A stretch of 64,000 nt of DNA from Hetaerina americana (GCA_022747635.1 JAKTNV010000004.1:18848969-18912968); one strand, 5' to 3'. Positions 1-11,480 are shown, counted from the stretch's first letter. Notes: generated by a model not told the origin, from the sequence alone. Numbers and translations are program-made.

Positions 1-904
1 TCACTTTCAGAGAAAATCTTGCATTCACGTTGAAGTTATTAGTTAAAAGGAATGGAATTAAGATTTACTGCGATTGATCATCGATGTCATGAATTTTTTC
101 GCATCCTAACGCCTGTTTAAAGCTGGATACACAGCCCCCCTTGGTATAGATGCAAGAACTCAGTCTTTTTAGAAGATCAAAGAATTTTTAATATTTAACT
201 GAAATATAAGGAAACCTGAAATGAGAGTTTGCGAAAAAATTACCCTTAGAATTTTAGTATAGCGCTATCCCTATTAATGAGTATTCTTTTCTTTCAATTC
301 GATTTGACTCTGTGCCTTAGAAACGTAAGTTATAAATCGTTTTCGTATTGGGAATTATTAGGAATTAAATGAAGTATCTTGCGAAGATAGTTTTGATGAT
401 GTCATCTTCCAATAATTTAGTTTAATTTTGTTTTACATTTAATGTGAGAGGTTAATTGATCGGAAAAAGTAGATGAAATTCATGCACGAGGACTTCAAAT
501 TATTATTTAGTCTTCTAATACTTTCGTTTAGCCATTCCGGGCAGTAAAATTTGTATTTTTGCTCGTTTGGTGGAATTTTGTCTCACTCTTGAGGTATTTT
601 CTCGTGTGCTATTCGTTGCTTTTTCCTCAGGTGTTCGTCGTCCTGCTGTATGGTGGTTAGTGGGATGATAGTTTTCGTTGTAACTTTGTGATCCATTTGC
701 TATTTTTTTCAAAACTCGAACATCTTGCCAGGTGTTGTTGATTTCCCCTAATTACAATATGAAGTAACTATGGATTATTAAATATCTTGATCGTTACAGT
801 ATTTAGTTTCCTTTTGGTATCACCTTGTCAGAGTAACTCGTAATTGGCTGTGGGATTTTCTATGATCAGCTCTTTGTTATTGCTAATGTTATATGTCGGT
901 TACT
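1..904. other. AT-rich non-coding stretch
   Basis: All frames are broken by frequent stops and the only open frame (65 codons near 515-712, minus) has no recognisable domain. I see no repeat with a second copy in the window. It is probably intergenic or intronic. Confidence 0.5.
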
Positions 905-1960
905 AGAAAGGGCAGTGGCTCCTGGCGAGAGCGGCAAAGAGCTAGCCGTTTTCCTAGCTTCGCGGACTCTGATGCCCTGTGATTCACTGACCTCGGACAC
1001 AAAAGCCATTTATCAGTTGTTGGAGCCCTGCATCCACCTGGACCTCCCATTTTGGTTCGCGTCCCACCTTCACCTCGCTCTCCTCCCTGCCCCCTGAGCA
1101 CATCGCGGCCCCCTTCCACCACCTCACTGCGGTGGTTGCCGCCCCGATTTTTCGGCTTTTGTCCATCCGTGAGAGGGCCCGGACCGGCAGATGTGGGACC
1201 CACCCACCGGACCGACAGGCCCACGACGGGCCGGCTCCCCTCCCTATCCTCGGTCCCCTCGCCGGTGGCCCCAACCCAAGCAGCAACCCTACTCCTCCCC
1301 CTATCCTCCGGGCAGAACTTTTTCCATTCCCCTCCGCGCCCGCCGAAATCCCTTGAAAACCGCGTGCTCCCCCGTCCCCTCGCCCCAGGTACCCCATGCG
1401 TTGTCAACTTTGGGCCTCCCCCTCCCCTTTCCCTCTGCACCCTCTGTAATTTCCATCCTCTCTCGAGTCTCAGTCCCCCATTTGCTCACCCTTTTCTCCG
1501 TCCCGCCCCATTCCTGACACGGATTCGGTAAGCCTCCCGCCCTGCACACCCTCCACGCTCTCCGCTCCATTCCGGGTGCTGTGGACAGCTCATGATCCTC
1601 TTGCTGCTCTCTCTCTCCCCCTGCTCTGGACTCTCGTTGTCTCCCGATTCCCGTCTATTTCCCGGGGAAACCAGTTTTCATCATTTTCGGGGATGGCAGA
1701 GAGAGGGAGAGCGGAAGGGAGGGAATGGGGGAAGAAAGGTGTTTTGGGGGCGTCCGTTATCGGCTCCCATCTGTTGGGGAGAGGGAGCTACCCTTCTTCC
1801 CCCCTCACCTCCTCCCCAACCTACCAAAGAGCCGCGAAGAGGGAGCCGACCTGAGGTCGGGTTTTTCGGTGGTGGATCGGTCCCTCTGCACCGAGGGTTT
1901 GAACATGGAGAGACCCAAGGAACTGAAGGGAAGGGATCCGTTTTAGGGGGATGGAACTCG
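905..1960. other. GC-rich island 1 with C-to-G strand switch
   Basis: Base composition changes sharply from the AT-rich flanks. On the + strand about 1040-1660 is rich in CCC and CTC runs. From about 1690 to 1960 the same strand is rich in GGG and GAG runs. Several overlapping open frames of 60-183 codons exist on both strands, but they are Pro, Arg, Ser and Gly-rich and have no domain. They are what a GC-rich, stop-poor sequence gives by chance. It could be a promoter-type island, a gene-free GC-rich patch or an old repeat. Confidence 0.55.
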
Positions 1961-3149
1961 GCCGGAAGTCTGAGTGAAGTGTGTTAACGAACAGGGTTCC
2001 TCTCGCATTTCGCGTCCTTCACTGGTCTTCACTGTTTAGTCCTCTCCTACGTACTCGTCCCTGTCGTTTGTCTCCGTTTGCCATTGGTAATCTTCGTTTC
2101 GGTCGGGAAGTTGGGTTTCATTAGCTTTGAGTTGAAGTGTCGACAGTGCTCCGTGCATTTTTTAATATCAATAAAACCTGTGGTGTGGTACCCGGGTTCG
2201 TGGCTTCATTCTCTCGAAACTCTCTACGTTCTCCGAAACGAGGTGTAGGTTTTTTTTTAACATTTCCGGAGTTAAATTCTGGAAGCATAGAACTATGCAT
2301 TCTTCGTAGCCATCAAGGTCAATTAGATTTTTTTACGAATCGGAAATTGTTGCCGTTCCATCTCTCTTATATTTAATGAAATCTGCTCGTATGAGTGTTT
2401 GGCGCATCCTATTATCAATTTCGGCCGCCATTCGTCTCTAGTATTACCGATTGAAGATTCCTCAAAGGTTTTTCTATCGCCCAATCTGTGGTCATATATG
2501 GTATTGTCCTCGATCAAAAAAGAAATTCGGTGATATGAGTGCTCTGACGGCCTTTGCGTTGAATTAAATATTTATAATATTTCGGAAGTTGTGTAATTCA
2601 CATCTCTCTCTCTCTCTCTATCCGCCTTTCTTGATATATTCCCTGACAAAATTTAAATATATGCTTGCTGTTTGTTGTTTGCTATATGTTGTTTACTTCG
2701 TGCGTATACTTAGGCATATTATTTAATTATACGCCGAAGATTTTACGTCGTGTTGTGTTTCAACGAAGTGAATAATCTTTTTGAAAATTTAGGAGGACAT
2801 ACCTCATTGTGGGCATTTTGGACTAGGATCGAGTATTACGACGGAACCAGTTCAGCGTATTAAATTATTCTTGGGAAATAGTATGTACCAGCACGACTCC
2901 TGGTAGGAAATAATTTCAGTTGAGCTAAGGGTAAACGGTAATTTACTTCTGGTGGACGAATTGTTTCTCTTTTGAATCCGTAAATATCATTGGAAACGGT
3001 AGCTCAACGTTATCTCGCAATAATAATTGGATACGCCCTAGGAAAAGCGTGCAACAATTTTTCTCGACGTTAGTTTGCGTAAACTATAAATAGAACGTAT
3101 GTATAATTTATCCACTGGCTAATGGCGAATATCTCATCATTTTAATATA
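1961..3149. other. AT-rich non-coding stretch
   Basis: No frame longer than about 80 codons, no domain, and no TE sequence is visible. A short TC microsatellite lies inside. The right edge is the TA target of the mariner element. Confidence 0.5.
2603..2619. repeat. TC dinucleotide microsatellite
   Basis: About eight TC units in a row in otherwise AT-rich DNA. Confidence 0.85.
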
Positions 3150-3176
3150 CTACCTTGATCAAAAATTTCCCGGAAT
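3150..3176 (+). repeat. mariner terminal inverted repeat, left
   Basis: It begins CTACCTTGATCAAAAA and matches the reverse complement of the right end over 27 positions. The one difference is at position 17, T here and G in the other arm. TA precedes it at 3148-3149. Confidence 0.95.
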
Positions 3177-3202
3177 TTATTCAGAAAATTAAAAATACAA
3201 GT

Positions 3203-4276
3203 TTATTCATCTAAATCTATATTGTCCCCTTCAAAGTAATCCCCATCGACTGCAACACACTTATGCCAGCGCTTGATCCAATCCTCGAAACATTTTTTAT
3301 ATTCGGTTTTCGGTATGTCCATCAGTGCTTCCTGCGATTTTTCCATTACTTCCTCTCGGCTGCTAAAACGCGTTCCCCGTAATGGTTTTTTAACTCGATT
3401 GAACAGAAAGAAGTCACAGGGAGCCAAATCAGGTGAATTCGGTGGCTGTTGGATGGTATTTGTTGCATTTTTCGTCAAAAAATTACGAATAATGATAGCA
3501 CTGTGCGACGGTGCGTTATCATGGTGCGAAATCCACGAGTTTTCTGCCCACATTTCTGGTCTCTTTCGGCGAATTGCTTCACGCAAACGTCTCATAACGC
3601 CCAAATAATACTCTTTGTTTACTGTCTGGCCTTCTGGCAAAAATTCATGATGCACTACACCGTTGTAATCCATGAAAACCGTCAGCATTGCCTTCTTTTT
3701 TGACTGAAAACGACGTGGTTTTTTTGGTCTCGGCTCATTTGGTGAACGCCATTCACTTGCCTGATGTCTGGATTGCGTGTCGTACTCATAAACCCACGTC
3801 TCGTCTCCAGTAATGATCCTTTTGATGAATGTGGGAACGGATTCAGCCTCGCAAATCATGTCTTTTGCGACGTCAACACGGTCTCTTTTTTGCATGAAAT
3901 TGAGGTCTTTCGGCACCAACTTTGCTGCTACACGACGGAAACCCAAATCATTAACCACAATGTCTTGGGCGGATCCATAGGCAATGTTCAAGTCCTCCGC
4001 TATTTCTCTGATGGTTAATTTGCGGTTATTGACCAACATTTCTTTTACTTTATCAATTTTTTCACCGACTTTCGATGTCGATGGTCTGCCACTGCGTTCA
4101 TCATCTTCGATTGACTCACGACCACTTCTGAACCGCTCGTGCCACTGGTAAACGACCGTTTTTTTTAGAGAATCGTTGCCGAAACACTTTTCCAACATTT
4201 CCAACGTCCGTGCGCCACTAAATCCGTTTTTTACGCAAAATTTAATACAAGTTCGTTGTTGCAAATTTAAATCCAT
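3203..4276 (-). CDS. mariner transposase, intact
   Basis: This transposase would cut the element out and reinsert it at TA sites. The frame is open up to 4345 (380 codons). I chose the internal Met at codon 24 (357 residues) because the conserved family sequence starts there (MDLNLQQRTCIKFC), and the 23 codons upstream look unrelated. Positions below count from 4345. An N-terminal paired helix-turn-helix region ends near a GRPST hinge at 86-90. The linker motif is KLVPKDL at about 142-148. The catalytic triad is complete: Asp181 in TGDETWVY, Asp276 in HHDNAPSH and Asp311 in SPDLAPCDFF, with 34 residues between the last two, the D34D spacing of mariner. The C-terminus ends near GGDYFEG-like residues as in relatives. 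There are no introns and no damage. The sub-lineage is not assigned. Confidence 0.93.
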   Translation of the reverse strand: MDLNLQQRTCIKFCVKNGFSGARTLEMLEKCFGNDSLKKTVVYQWHERFRSGRESIEDDERSGRPSTSKVGEKIDKVKEMLVNNRKLTIREIAEDLNIAYGSAQDIVVNDLGFRRVAAKLVPKDLNFMQKRDRVDVAKDMICEAESVPTFIKRIITGDETWVYEYDTQSRHQASEWRSPNEPRPKKPRRFQSKKKAMLTVFMDYNGVVHHEFLPEGQTVNKEYYLGVMRRLREAIRRKRPEMWAENSWISHHDNAPSHSAIIIRNFLTKNATNTIQQPPNSPDLAPCDFFLFNRVKKPLRGTRFSSREEVMEKSQEALMDIPKTEYKKCFEDWIKRWHKCVAVDGDYFEGDNIDLDE

Positions 4277-4454
4277 TTCTGAAATTGTAAAAAATCGCCA
4301 ACACACACAGAGATAGATGTACTCTTGGCTACGTAACTTTTGCAAATGTCAAGTTATGACACTAATATTTAAAGGGAATATCAACAACAGATGTACCAAT
4401 TTAACAAAAAAAACAGAACTCAAATCGGAACGATGGGAGCGCCACACGGTGGTT

Positions 4455-4481
4455 ATTCCGGGAACTTTTTGATCAAGGTAG
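4455..4481 (-). repeat. mariner terminal inverted repeat, right
   Basis: This is the reverse complement of the left end with one mismatch, and is followed by TA at 4482-4483. The transposase frame starts about 200 bp inside this end, so this is the element's 5' end. Confidence 0.95.
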
Positions 4482-5342
4482 TATATTGGGATAAACTCGG
4501 GTGTTAAAATGTTGGGCAGTCATTATATTTATGTACTATTCGACTGTAAGTACTGCTTTGCGGATGAACTGTTTGAAGTCTAAGAAACCTTTTTCCGTTC
4601 GTGCATTTGTCAATTATATTAAATGAAGAATACAATATATCTTTCCACTGTCCTTTATTCACGTACAACTAGTTTCAACGCTCAAGCGTCATCATCATTT
4701 AATAAACATGAATTTCCACAAAGTTGAGCCGGGAACAATTGAACATGTGTCATTTAATGAAATACGAAATTAAGTAAGTTTATGGGAAATAAATCTCTGG
4801 AATGTGTAAAAAAATGTTCCCGAGGAAAAAGTTCAGTCCGTAGGCATGATTAACACATGCCTGCTAGAGTTCGTAATCGCCCACGTTGGATGCTGTGGAT
4901 GCAATCGTTCGTTGACCTTGGATATTACTTGAGGTGAAATTTAAATTGGGAACATTTTTTTTTTGGTGTTTTTGATAATTGATATCAGTTATGGAGGTTT
5001 GTTCAATATTTAATATATTAAAAACCTGGAGTGTTTTCACATCTCATTATAAATCGAATTCTGTGCTTAATCGCCGATTTTGATGCGTATATGAAGTGCA
5101 TGCATTTTGGTTTACTTTCGTTTTAGGGGTTTTATAGGTATGCAATACATTTTAATGGACGTATCCAAATTCGCTTCATCGTTGACTCATTATGTAATTG
5201 ATAACACAATAGGCATGAAATGATTACAAAATGAAATTCCTGAATAATAAAAAGCTATATGAAATAATCTAGAACTTTTTTTCAAAGCTCCATTTTATCT
5301 CTTGATTTTCTGAAGTATACTAAGTTATCACACACACCCTTT
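4482..5342. other. AT-rich non-coding stretch
   Basis: No open frame of note. It contains the Penelope-like relic described separately, and ends in a pyrimidine-rich run with a good splice-acceptor shape at 5333-5349. Confidence 0.45.
4630..4705 (-). other. Possible Penelope-like 3' end with hammerhead-like core
   Basis: On the minus strand the order is TGATGA, a short stem-loop GACGC-TTGA-GCGTT (stem at 4678-4690), then GAAAC (4672-4676), then AGTTGTACGTGAATAAA. This arrangement resembles the core of the small hammerhead ribozymes known in Penelope-like retroelements. The invariant C before TGATGA is an A here, and stem I pairing is weak, so an active ribozyme is unlikely. No reverse transcriptase or GIY-YIG sequence was found next to it. 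The likeness is by eye and from memory of the motif. Confidence 0.3.
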
Positions 5343-5689
5343 ATTTCAGCTCTAGTTCCAAGAAACCCCATTAAGACAGTGTCCGACTGCTTTGTATGCG
5401 AACCAAGAAAGACCCACCGTCAGGTTTGAACTCATCGGCATGTTGTAACTTGGCAAGCACGTCAATGCATTTTATCGCAAGTGCGTTGCCCGTCGATGTT
5501 CAATCAACGTCTCCCTCGGCCTTTTCAGTTTTGGAGCCGTCGACCCCTACTGCACACGCTTTGCCTGGTCGGACGGCGGCTTATCTAGCGGCACCATCCG
5601 CTCCCGCAGTCGTTGTCAAAGGCCTGCTACCTCTGGCCGAAGATTATGCAGTGAACGTGGACGGGTCGTATTCATCGACTCTCGCGTAA
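5343..5689. other. Unassigned GC-enriched open segment, possible exon or retrocopy
   Basis: This block is clearly richer in GC than its flanks and is open on the + strand for over 100 codons (from a stop near 5374 to the TAA at 5687). The product is Ala, Ser and Pro-rich, for example SALPVDVQSTSPSAFSVLEP. The minus strand also carries a readable stretch, including AIKCIDVLAKLQHADEF, interrupted by stops. A pyrimidine tract and CAG at about 5340-5349 could be a splice acceptor for the + reading. I recognise no family on either strand. Alternatives are a degraded coding fragment of a mobile element, a processed pseudogene piece, or chance. Confidence 0.25.
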
Positions 5690-6200
5690 ACATGTTCTAT
5701 TAATAAGAGGTGCCGTGATGCGAGCGATGAAAGTGTTTGCATGATTGAATTGGCTCCAACAGATAACATAAAGAGCCCCTGAACTGTTGTAATATGAGTC
5801 TTTGTCGACGTCTTCATGAATAGCCCCAAAAAACTGCTTTCGTGATAATTTTATTCTGAGATTATTTACCTGAGGTGTTCTGAGTGATAACATTTTTCCA
5901 ATTTTGAAAAGACTTCAATTAGAATTGTTGGCAGGATGTGCAACCTGGTAATAGATTAAGTAAACATAGAATTCTCTAATTATTAATGCACAACTCGAAA
6001 AACCCAAATCAAAGGTGAAACGTGTTATAATACAGTCTTGGCAACCTTAAACTAATATCTGAAGAATGTAAAATTCATTTTTAAAACAATCCATGCAGAA
6101 GAATGTCGAGGCTTTGCTTCTCCGTAAAACCTAAGCAATCGTATTAGTTCGTATAATGCATTTTATCTTAGTACTAATAATTTTATACTAATTATGCATT
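5690..6200. other. AT-rich non-coding stretch
   Basis: I see no gene or named repeat here. Stops are frequent in every frame. Confidence 0.45.
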
Positions 6201-6398
6201 TTATTTACGTTTTTATTTATTTTGTATTAGTCCGAAAACAGCACTTCGACCTTTACATCGGACTTTGAATATTGATATAACAATTTAAAAATTACATACA
6301 CCCAAGGTGAAGGAAAAACCACCTAGGCGGGCATCTAACCCGCGAACTCAGGGTTGGCAGACGAAGACGTTACCCCACCGCCACCGGGGCCGGCAAAC
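6201..6398 (-). mobile_element. tRNA-headed SINE, family A, copy 1
   Basis: Read on the minus strand it starts GCCGGCCCCGGTGGCGG, has a tRNA-like A-box region (GGTGGGGTAACGTC), then a decayed B box (GGTTAGATGCC), then a body ending in TGTTTTCGGACTAATAC and an A/T-rich AATAAATA-type tail. The same order is found at 55963-56174 on the + strand, so it is a dispersed family. The B box has two changes from the usual GGTTCGATTCC, so this copy is probably no longer transcribed. It is not a functional tRNA gene: no cloverleaf with paired acceptor ends can be drawn. Confidence 0.85.
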
Positions 6399-9300
6399 AC
6401 TCTCTAAACTCTCTTAGATTCAAATCAAGACAAAAATCGTAGCTCGGGTTCGAAAAAATGAGCAGTTAGTAGCGGGTTTAAACGTGAAGGTAATTAGCGA
6501 TCCGATTCCTGGGTTGAGGGAGCGTTATTTTCGGTTTCTAATGAGTTATTCCTTAAACTCACCTCTCTTTACATATACATTTATTCAATATGGCGCTTTC
6601 TGCGGCTGTTTCTCGTTGTCCATCTGCATTTGTATATTTTCTTCAGTAATTGTTATTCCTTGAGAATGTTGCATTTAACCTTCTTAATGATTTATTTCTC
6701 GCTATGTTTTTAAGGTCAGCGTTGTATCAGGCTTTGCATTACCTGGACGATTTTTTGAGTAATTTAAATATGTATTTAATAAGTAACGCTTGTGTGCACT
6801 CAGGCTACGGTGCTATGCATTCTCTATAGACAAGTAGTTTCCGCTGTTGATATTGCTTCACCTAGAGTTTTTCTTGAGTCGTTGGGAAATCATTTGCGAG
6901 ATCGCAAATACAACAGAGGTATCTTCTAGTGTAGAAGTATGGAGGAATGGTATAATCAATTTCAGGTTAATTTGCCCACTTGAGTTTGTTTACTGTGAGA
7001 TACTTGTGTTCTTGAGTACTATCTTCAGACTTCGTTGAGTACATATTTTGATTTATTAGATAATCTCTGCCATACGTTCTTTCTACGAATTTAATGGTTT
7101 ATTCCATCTCATGCAATATTTTTGGTGACGGAAAATATTTCTTCAAATATATATTTCTTTTCTTGGTAATTTGGAATTTGATTGATGAACGTATGTTGTT
7201 TTATGGAGGCGTTTAATGTCTAGTGATTCCTAATCATTCTCTAGGCAATTCAGTTTTGCCCTTTTCTTAGTAGTGAACTCATCCGAATATTATAATAAAT
7301 GGAACTTTCCATTCTGCTAATCGGTTTACGCTGCGCTTAAACGCATTGGGAAGTGTAGAGGGAACTGAGGGGAATTGATGAATAAGCTCGTCGCATTTTA
7401 TGCAATAGCATGCATATAGTTAATTGGAATTTTTCTAATTTTAACTGCAAACTGAATAGTCTGTATTTGTTCAATTCCTTAAATAGTATTCCATATGAAA
7501 GAGATTCCCATTTTTATATCAATTTAAATCCATATGCACTCTTCACTTTCGGTTTATTTTTAGTCAGCAAACACTTGACCATTTGATCATAGGATTATGG
7601 AATATAGATATACCTAATTGATTTTTTACTCGTTAATACCGTTTAATCTCAATAGATTCAAAGACGAATTTCCTAAGATAAAAATTTTTGAGAATTTTCT
7701 CCTAACTTCATCCATTTCGTAAATAATGATAGGCTTTTCTTAAAGATCCAACATGAGCAGTTTATTCATTCGCCATTACCTTGCAATGTGGAGCATCAGG
7801 AAAACAAGAAAATGCTATGATTATATACTAAAAGAAAAGTGTTTGACGAATGAACCATATACTATGATGATTATGATTGATGACGTAGAAGAAACTGCAT
7901 TGGTGATTTCCTTCTTAAGCTACAACGAATAATAAAATTTGACGGAATTAGTTCCTTTTTGAGAATAGTATTAGTCCCTGGTATCCCGCAGGGAGGTGTC
8001 ATCGAACCCTATTTTTCTCTTTTCCATCAATGGCAATACATTTTTAAGTAACCAGCCACGCCAGATTATTCCCTTATATTACGCTCATTTGCCGAGACAT
8101 AAGTAATGAATTGCTTTTTCTAGTGATCTCATTAATATGTATTAGTGTTGTTGTCAGGGGTGGGATCCCCAATCTAACCTTGAAAAACACGCAGTATTAA
8201 TATTTTGGGAAAAGAAATCTGTACAACTATAGGCTCGTTGGGCTTAGCATGTTAGGAACGTATGCGGAACTACTTCAAAGAAAATTAGGTTTATCAAGCA
8301 CATTTAGTGGGGAAGTATGTATTCCAATGTAAAATTTAGGGAGAGTAGTGAGAGTGTTATTTCTTTTACGTTGGGCTTAATGAATGCGTGGTTCGGGATC
8401 TTTCTGTGGACTAATAAAACAAGATGCCGAGGGAAGCTGCCCGTTGAGTGGCTAATCTTTATGAGCGAGCAGGTGTCGCGTTATTATTGGATAACCTGGT
8501 TTGGGAGTAACTGGAAGCACTAAGGTTGCACGAATTATTATAACCTAATCGGCAAATACCAATCATTAAAAGTAACACATATGGAATAATTCCAATCAAA
8601 AATACTTTTATATGCGAGACGCAGAGAAATAAGACACGAAAATGTCGTTAAAAGGAATTTTTTTCCCCTCGCGTATTTCGTTACAGCAGGTAGGAAGCAT
8701 CGCGGACGACAACTGGAACTTTCCGAAAATTGAATTATACAGAATGTCAATGCATTCGATTAGTATTACTGGCTGGTAACCTTACACCCCCAACACGTCC
8801 TCGTCCCGGCAGTTAAAAAACATTTTGAAGTGGAAAAGATTTACAGAGCGGTGCATAAAGTAGCTCTGTTCCTAAACCCCTTGTCAACTGCCTTCGTGAT
8901 TCCAGGGTAAGATGAAGACTCTGAATACTGATGAAAATTTCTTGATGTATTTACTGGCATGGCAGGTGCAGGGTGATTGTTAATTAGTTGTGCTTCAGAA
9001 AGTCGCGATAATCGCTGTGGTTTATCATCCTCCTTAGTACATTGACGTCATTTCTGACTGAATGCCCACAAAGAAGCCATAAATGAAATTTCCATACCTG
9101 ATGCGTAGTCATCCTAAGCATGCCAACATATTGGTCGTGAATTTAGTTACTACCTACATGTTAGCCAATGTTTGACTGCGTTTCCCCGTGGCAATAATAA
9201 TGATTCGGCTTTATTCGGGCGAGATTTAGATAGTGGCATTCCCTTCTTCAATCTAACCCATCTTCAAATATATCCTAAAAAAATATAATAACATTTGAGT

Positions 9301-9797
9301 ACTAAATAATATTGAAAAACTAGATAAGATAGACGTTTACAAGGAATATGCATGAGTACAAAGAGTGTAGGAAGATGTGCACAGTTGTGGGAAAAACGTA
9401 AGGAATAAGACTTGAATCCTTGACGGAAAAAAACCCCTGTAGGAAAACCCCCTTCATATGAAGGGGAGTGTGAAAAACCTGGAAATACCTACAGATAGAT
9501 CATGCTAATGTTATAATTTACTAAATAAAACAATAAAATAAAAATAAAGCAATGCACGAAAAATAGAAGAAACAAAAGGTGAACTGATACATAAATAAAT
9601 GTGTACAAAAATTAATTAAAATAAAATTACAGATAATTGATACAGAAGTAAGTAATATTAAAGAAAAAGTGAAAGAAAAAATATTACTACAATACGATTA
9701 AATAATAATTCTTTAAAAAATTATAGCATATCATATGATGTAGTGAAAGCAAACAAGTCAAAAATAACAAAAAAAATTAACTATGACCCATCACCAG
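6399..9797. other. AT-rich non-coding stretch
   Basis: About 3.4 kb without a supported gene. Open frames stay below about 75 codons and have no domain. The last 300 bases are strongly A-rich on the + strand. They may include the 3' tail region of the non-LTR remnant that follows on the minus strand. Confidence 0.45.
9449..9466. repeat. Perfect 18-bp palindrome
   Basis: CCCCTTCATATGAAGGGG is its own reverse complement. It stands alone and has no obvious partner element. Confidence 0.8.
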
Positions 9798-10320
9798 TGG
9801 TGAGATTTTAACAGTAAGATTATTGTGTGAAGTAGATATTTCTGACTGATTGTTACGTGAATATTATATGACTCTGAGCTTTTGAAGTGTTTACTTGCAA
9901 TTCTGTTGTGATTATAGAAGTGTCTTATGTTAAATTCCTTTAAAAGATGCAATTGAAGGAGCTTCCCTGAAGGCGGGACTGAGTTTGTTCCACTCGTGGC
10001 ATGCATTTACAGCAAATGAGTTTTTGTTGATTACCGTTCGATGCTGCGGTATAACTTTTTTATTCCCTCGTGTTTTTGTTTTATGAACCTGGTCTTGTGT
10101 TATGAAATACTCCCACAAGTTTTGTAGTATTTATATTCTGAGTTTGATAAAGTAGAGAGAATTTATGAAGTTGACGTCTGGCACTAAGCTTTAACCACGG
10201 AAGTTTATTAAAGTAGTTTGCAATGTGATCAGATATCTGTAGATTGAATATGAATCTAATGCATGAATTAAGCAAACGCTGAAGTTTCAATGATATTTCA
10301 TCAGATAAATCATAGGACTG
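9798..10320 (-). pseudogene. 3' end of a decayed non-LTR retrotransposon (Jockey/CR1-like RT C-terminus)
   Basis: Read on the minus strand, three overlapping pieces resemble the region after the reverse transcriptase palm in Jockey or CR1-type elements. From about 10305 to 10081 comes LQRLLNSCIRFIFNL and HIANYFNKLPWLKL. A frame change then gives VIPQHRTVINKNSFAVNACH followed by EWNKLSPAF (10040-9930). A second frame change gives LLKEFNIRHFYNHN. The pattern, basic-rich then QHRT...SFAVNACHEWN then SIASFK, is typical of the family. The 5' part is missing, as expected of 5'-truncated insertions. At least two frameshifts make it inactive. Confidence 0.75.
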
Positions 10321-10930
10321 CTTCGAAATAATGCATGAAGAATTTAATGACGTTTATGTTAATTGCGTATTAATGTGCATGCAAAAATTGTAAATATTAT
10401 AATAGATATCTATTGCTTGAATCAAAGCAATTGAAATGTAAGTATCCCACCAAAGTAAATAATCATTAAGAAATTTCCAAATTGAATCGCATTCAGGCAA
10501 TTTAATTTCCATTGTATTCAGATGTATACTTTAAAATAGGATTAGGAAATTTATGGATTTTACCTATTATGGAAAATGATTTTCAGAACAATTATGCTTT
10601 GAATTTGGTTGTCTCTACTCCAGAAATCGATAAGAAACTGCAATTCATGGCTTTAGTTTTGACAGTTGAAAAATTATTGCATCTCGAAGACATGATTTAC
10701 ATTTTTATTTAATTTAATGAATGACGTGTTTTTTGGTTGATTTAGTACCGTCCCTACTGGTACAGGGAACGCATTTCGAAAACAGGAATGGGATGTTTCT
10801 ATCGTGTAAGGTAACGTTTCGAAACGCGGGTTCGCGGAACTAAGATTATTGTTAATAGAATATGATGTGTTGAATGTTTTTCATGGGTTGTCAGGCGGTG
10901 CTGTTATCATTTCCTTCAATCCGTCTGTCA
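10321..10930. other. AT-rich non-coding stretch
   Basis: No supported gene. A 66-codon frame at 10512-10712 has no recognisable features. Around 10745-10830 there are two TTTCGAAA-type words and a GTAC-bounded inverted repeat, of unknown meaning. Confidence 0.4.
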
Positions 10931-11480
10931 TGCGAATAGAGCGGGCATCTTGGTTCTTGTGTGCACATTGGCTGCGCGATGAGATTTTTCTTATGCCAAG
11001 TTTGTTTTCCCCAAGCAAGCCCTTCCCCTCCCCGTTCTCTCGTCGACCCTCCCATTGATCCTTACTTCCTCGCTAGGCGGGAAACGTCTTAAAAATGTCG
11101 ATGGATGGATGACCGGGAGACGATTTTAGTCACTTCCTCTCTTCCACCCCTTCTTTCGGTGTTGCGTGAAAGAAGCCGTTGTCTTTTCCTTCTTCCGCTT
11201 TATTCACGTACCCCCCCCCCTCCTTTCCACCCTCGTTTTCCTCTCACTCTCCTTCCATCCAACGCGTCCTCTCCCCATTCCCACAATTCCTGGGTCTTTA
11301 TCAGTGGCGTCGCCTTCTGAGGGGCGTTGGGGCGTCAACTCAGCCTCGCGATAAAAAGTGTAAAGTTGTGGGGCGTTGGTGCGCGCGGGGCGCTGGGATT
11401 GTAGGCTCAGGGCATTCTTGAAGCGAAAGATGTGTGGGAGCGTGTGGTGCGCGCCTCTTTTTATGCAGGCACTATTTACC
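10931..11480. other. GC-rich island 2
   Basis: The + strand is C-rich from about 11005 to 11290 and G-rich from about 11320 to 11460, the same left-to-right change seen in island 1. Overlapping frames of 60-110 codons on both strands are Pro, Ser and Arg-rich and have no domain. Confidence 0.5.

Larger units (their letters stand above)
3150..4481 (-). mobile_element. Complete mariner (Tc1/mariner) DNA transposon
   Basis: The element is 1332 bp, in the usual size range of mariner elements. It is bounded by 27-bp terminal inverted repeats that differ at one position and is flanked by TA on both sides, the expected target duplication. It carries one transposase frame on the minus strand without stops or frameshifts. 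With open coding sequence and near-identical ends it looks young and may have been mobile recently. Mobility today cannot be shown from one copy. It lies in AT-rich non-coding DNA and interrupts no visible gene. Confidence 0.95.

Noticed and set aside
889..1440. 183-codon minus frame
   Set aside because: Gly and Arg-rich reading of GC island 1 with no recognisable motif.
3273..4018. Plus-strand open frames inside the mariner
   Set aside because: Shadows of the transposase on the opposite strand.
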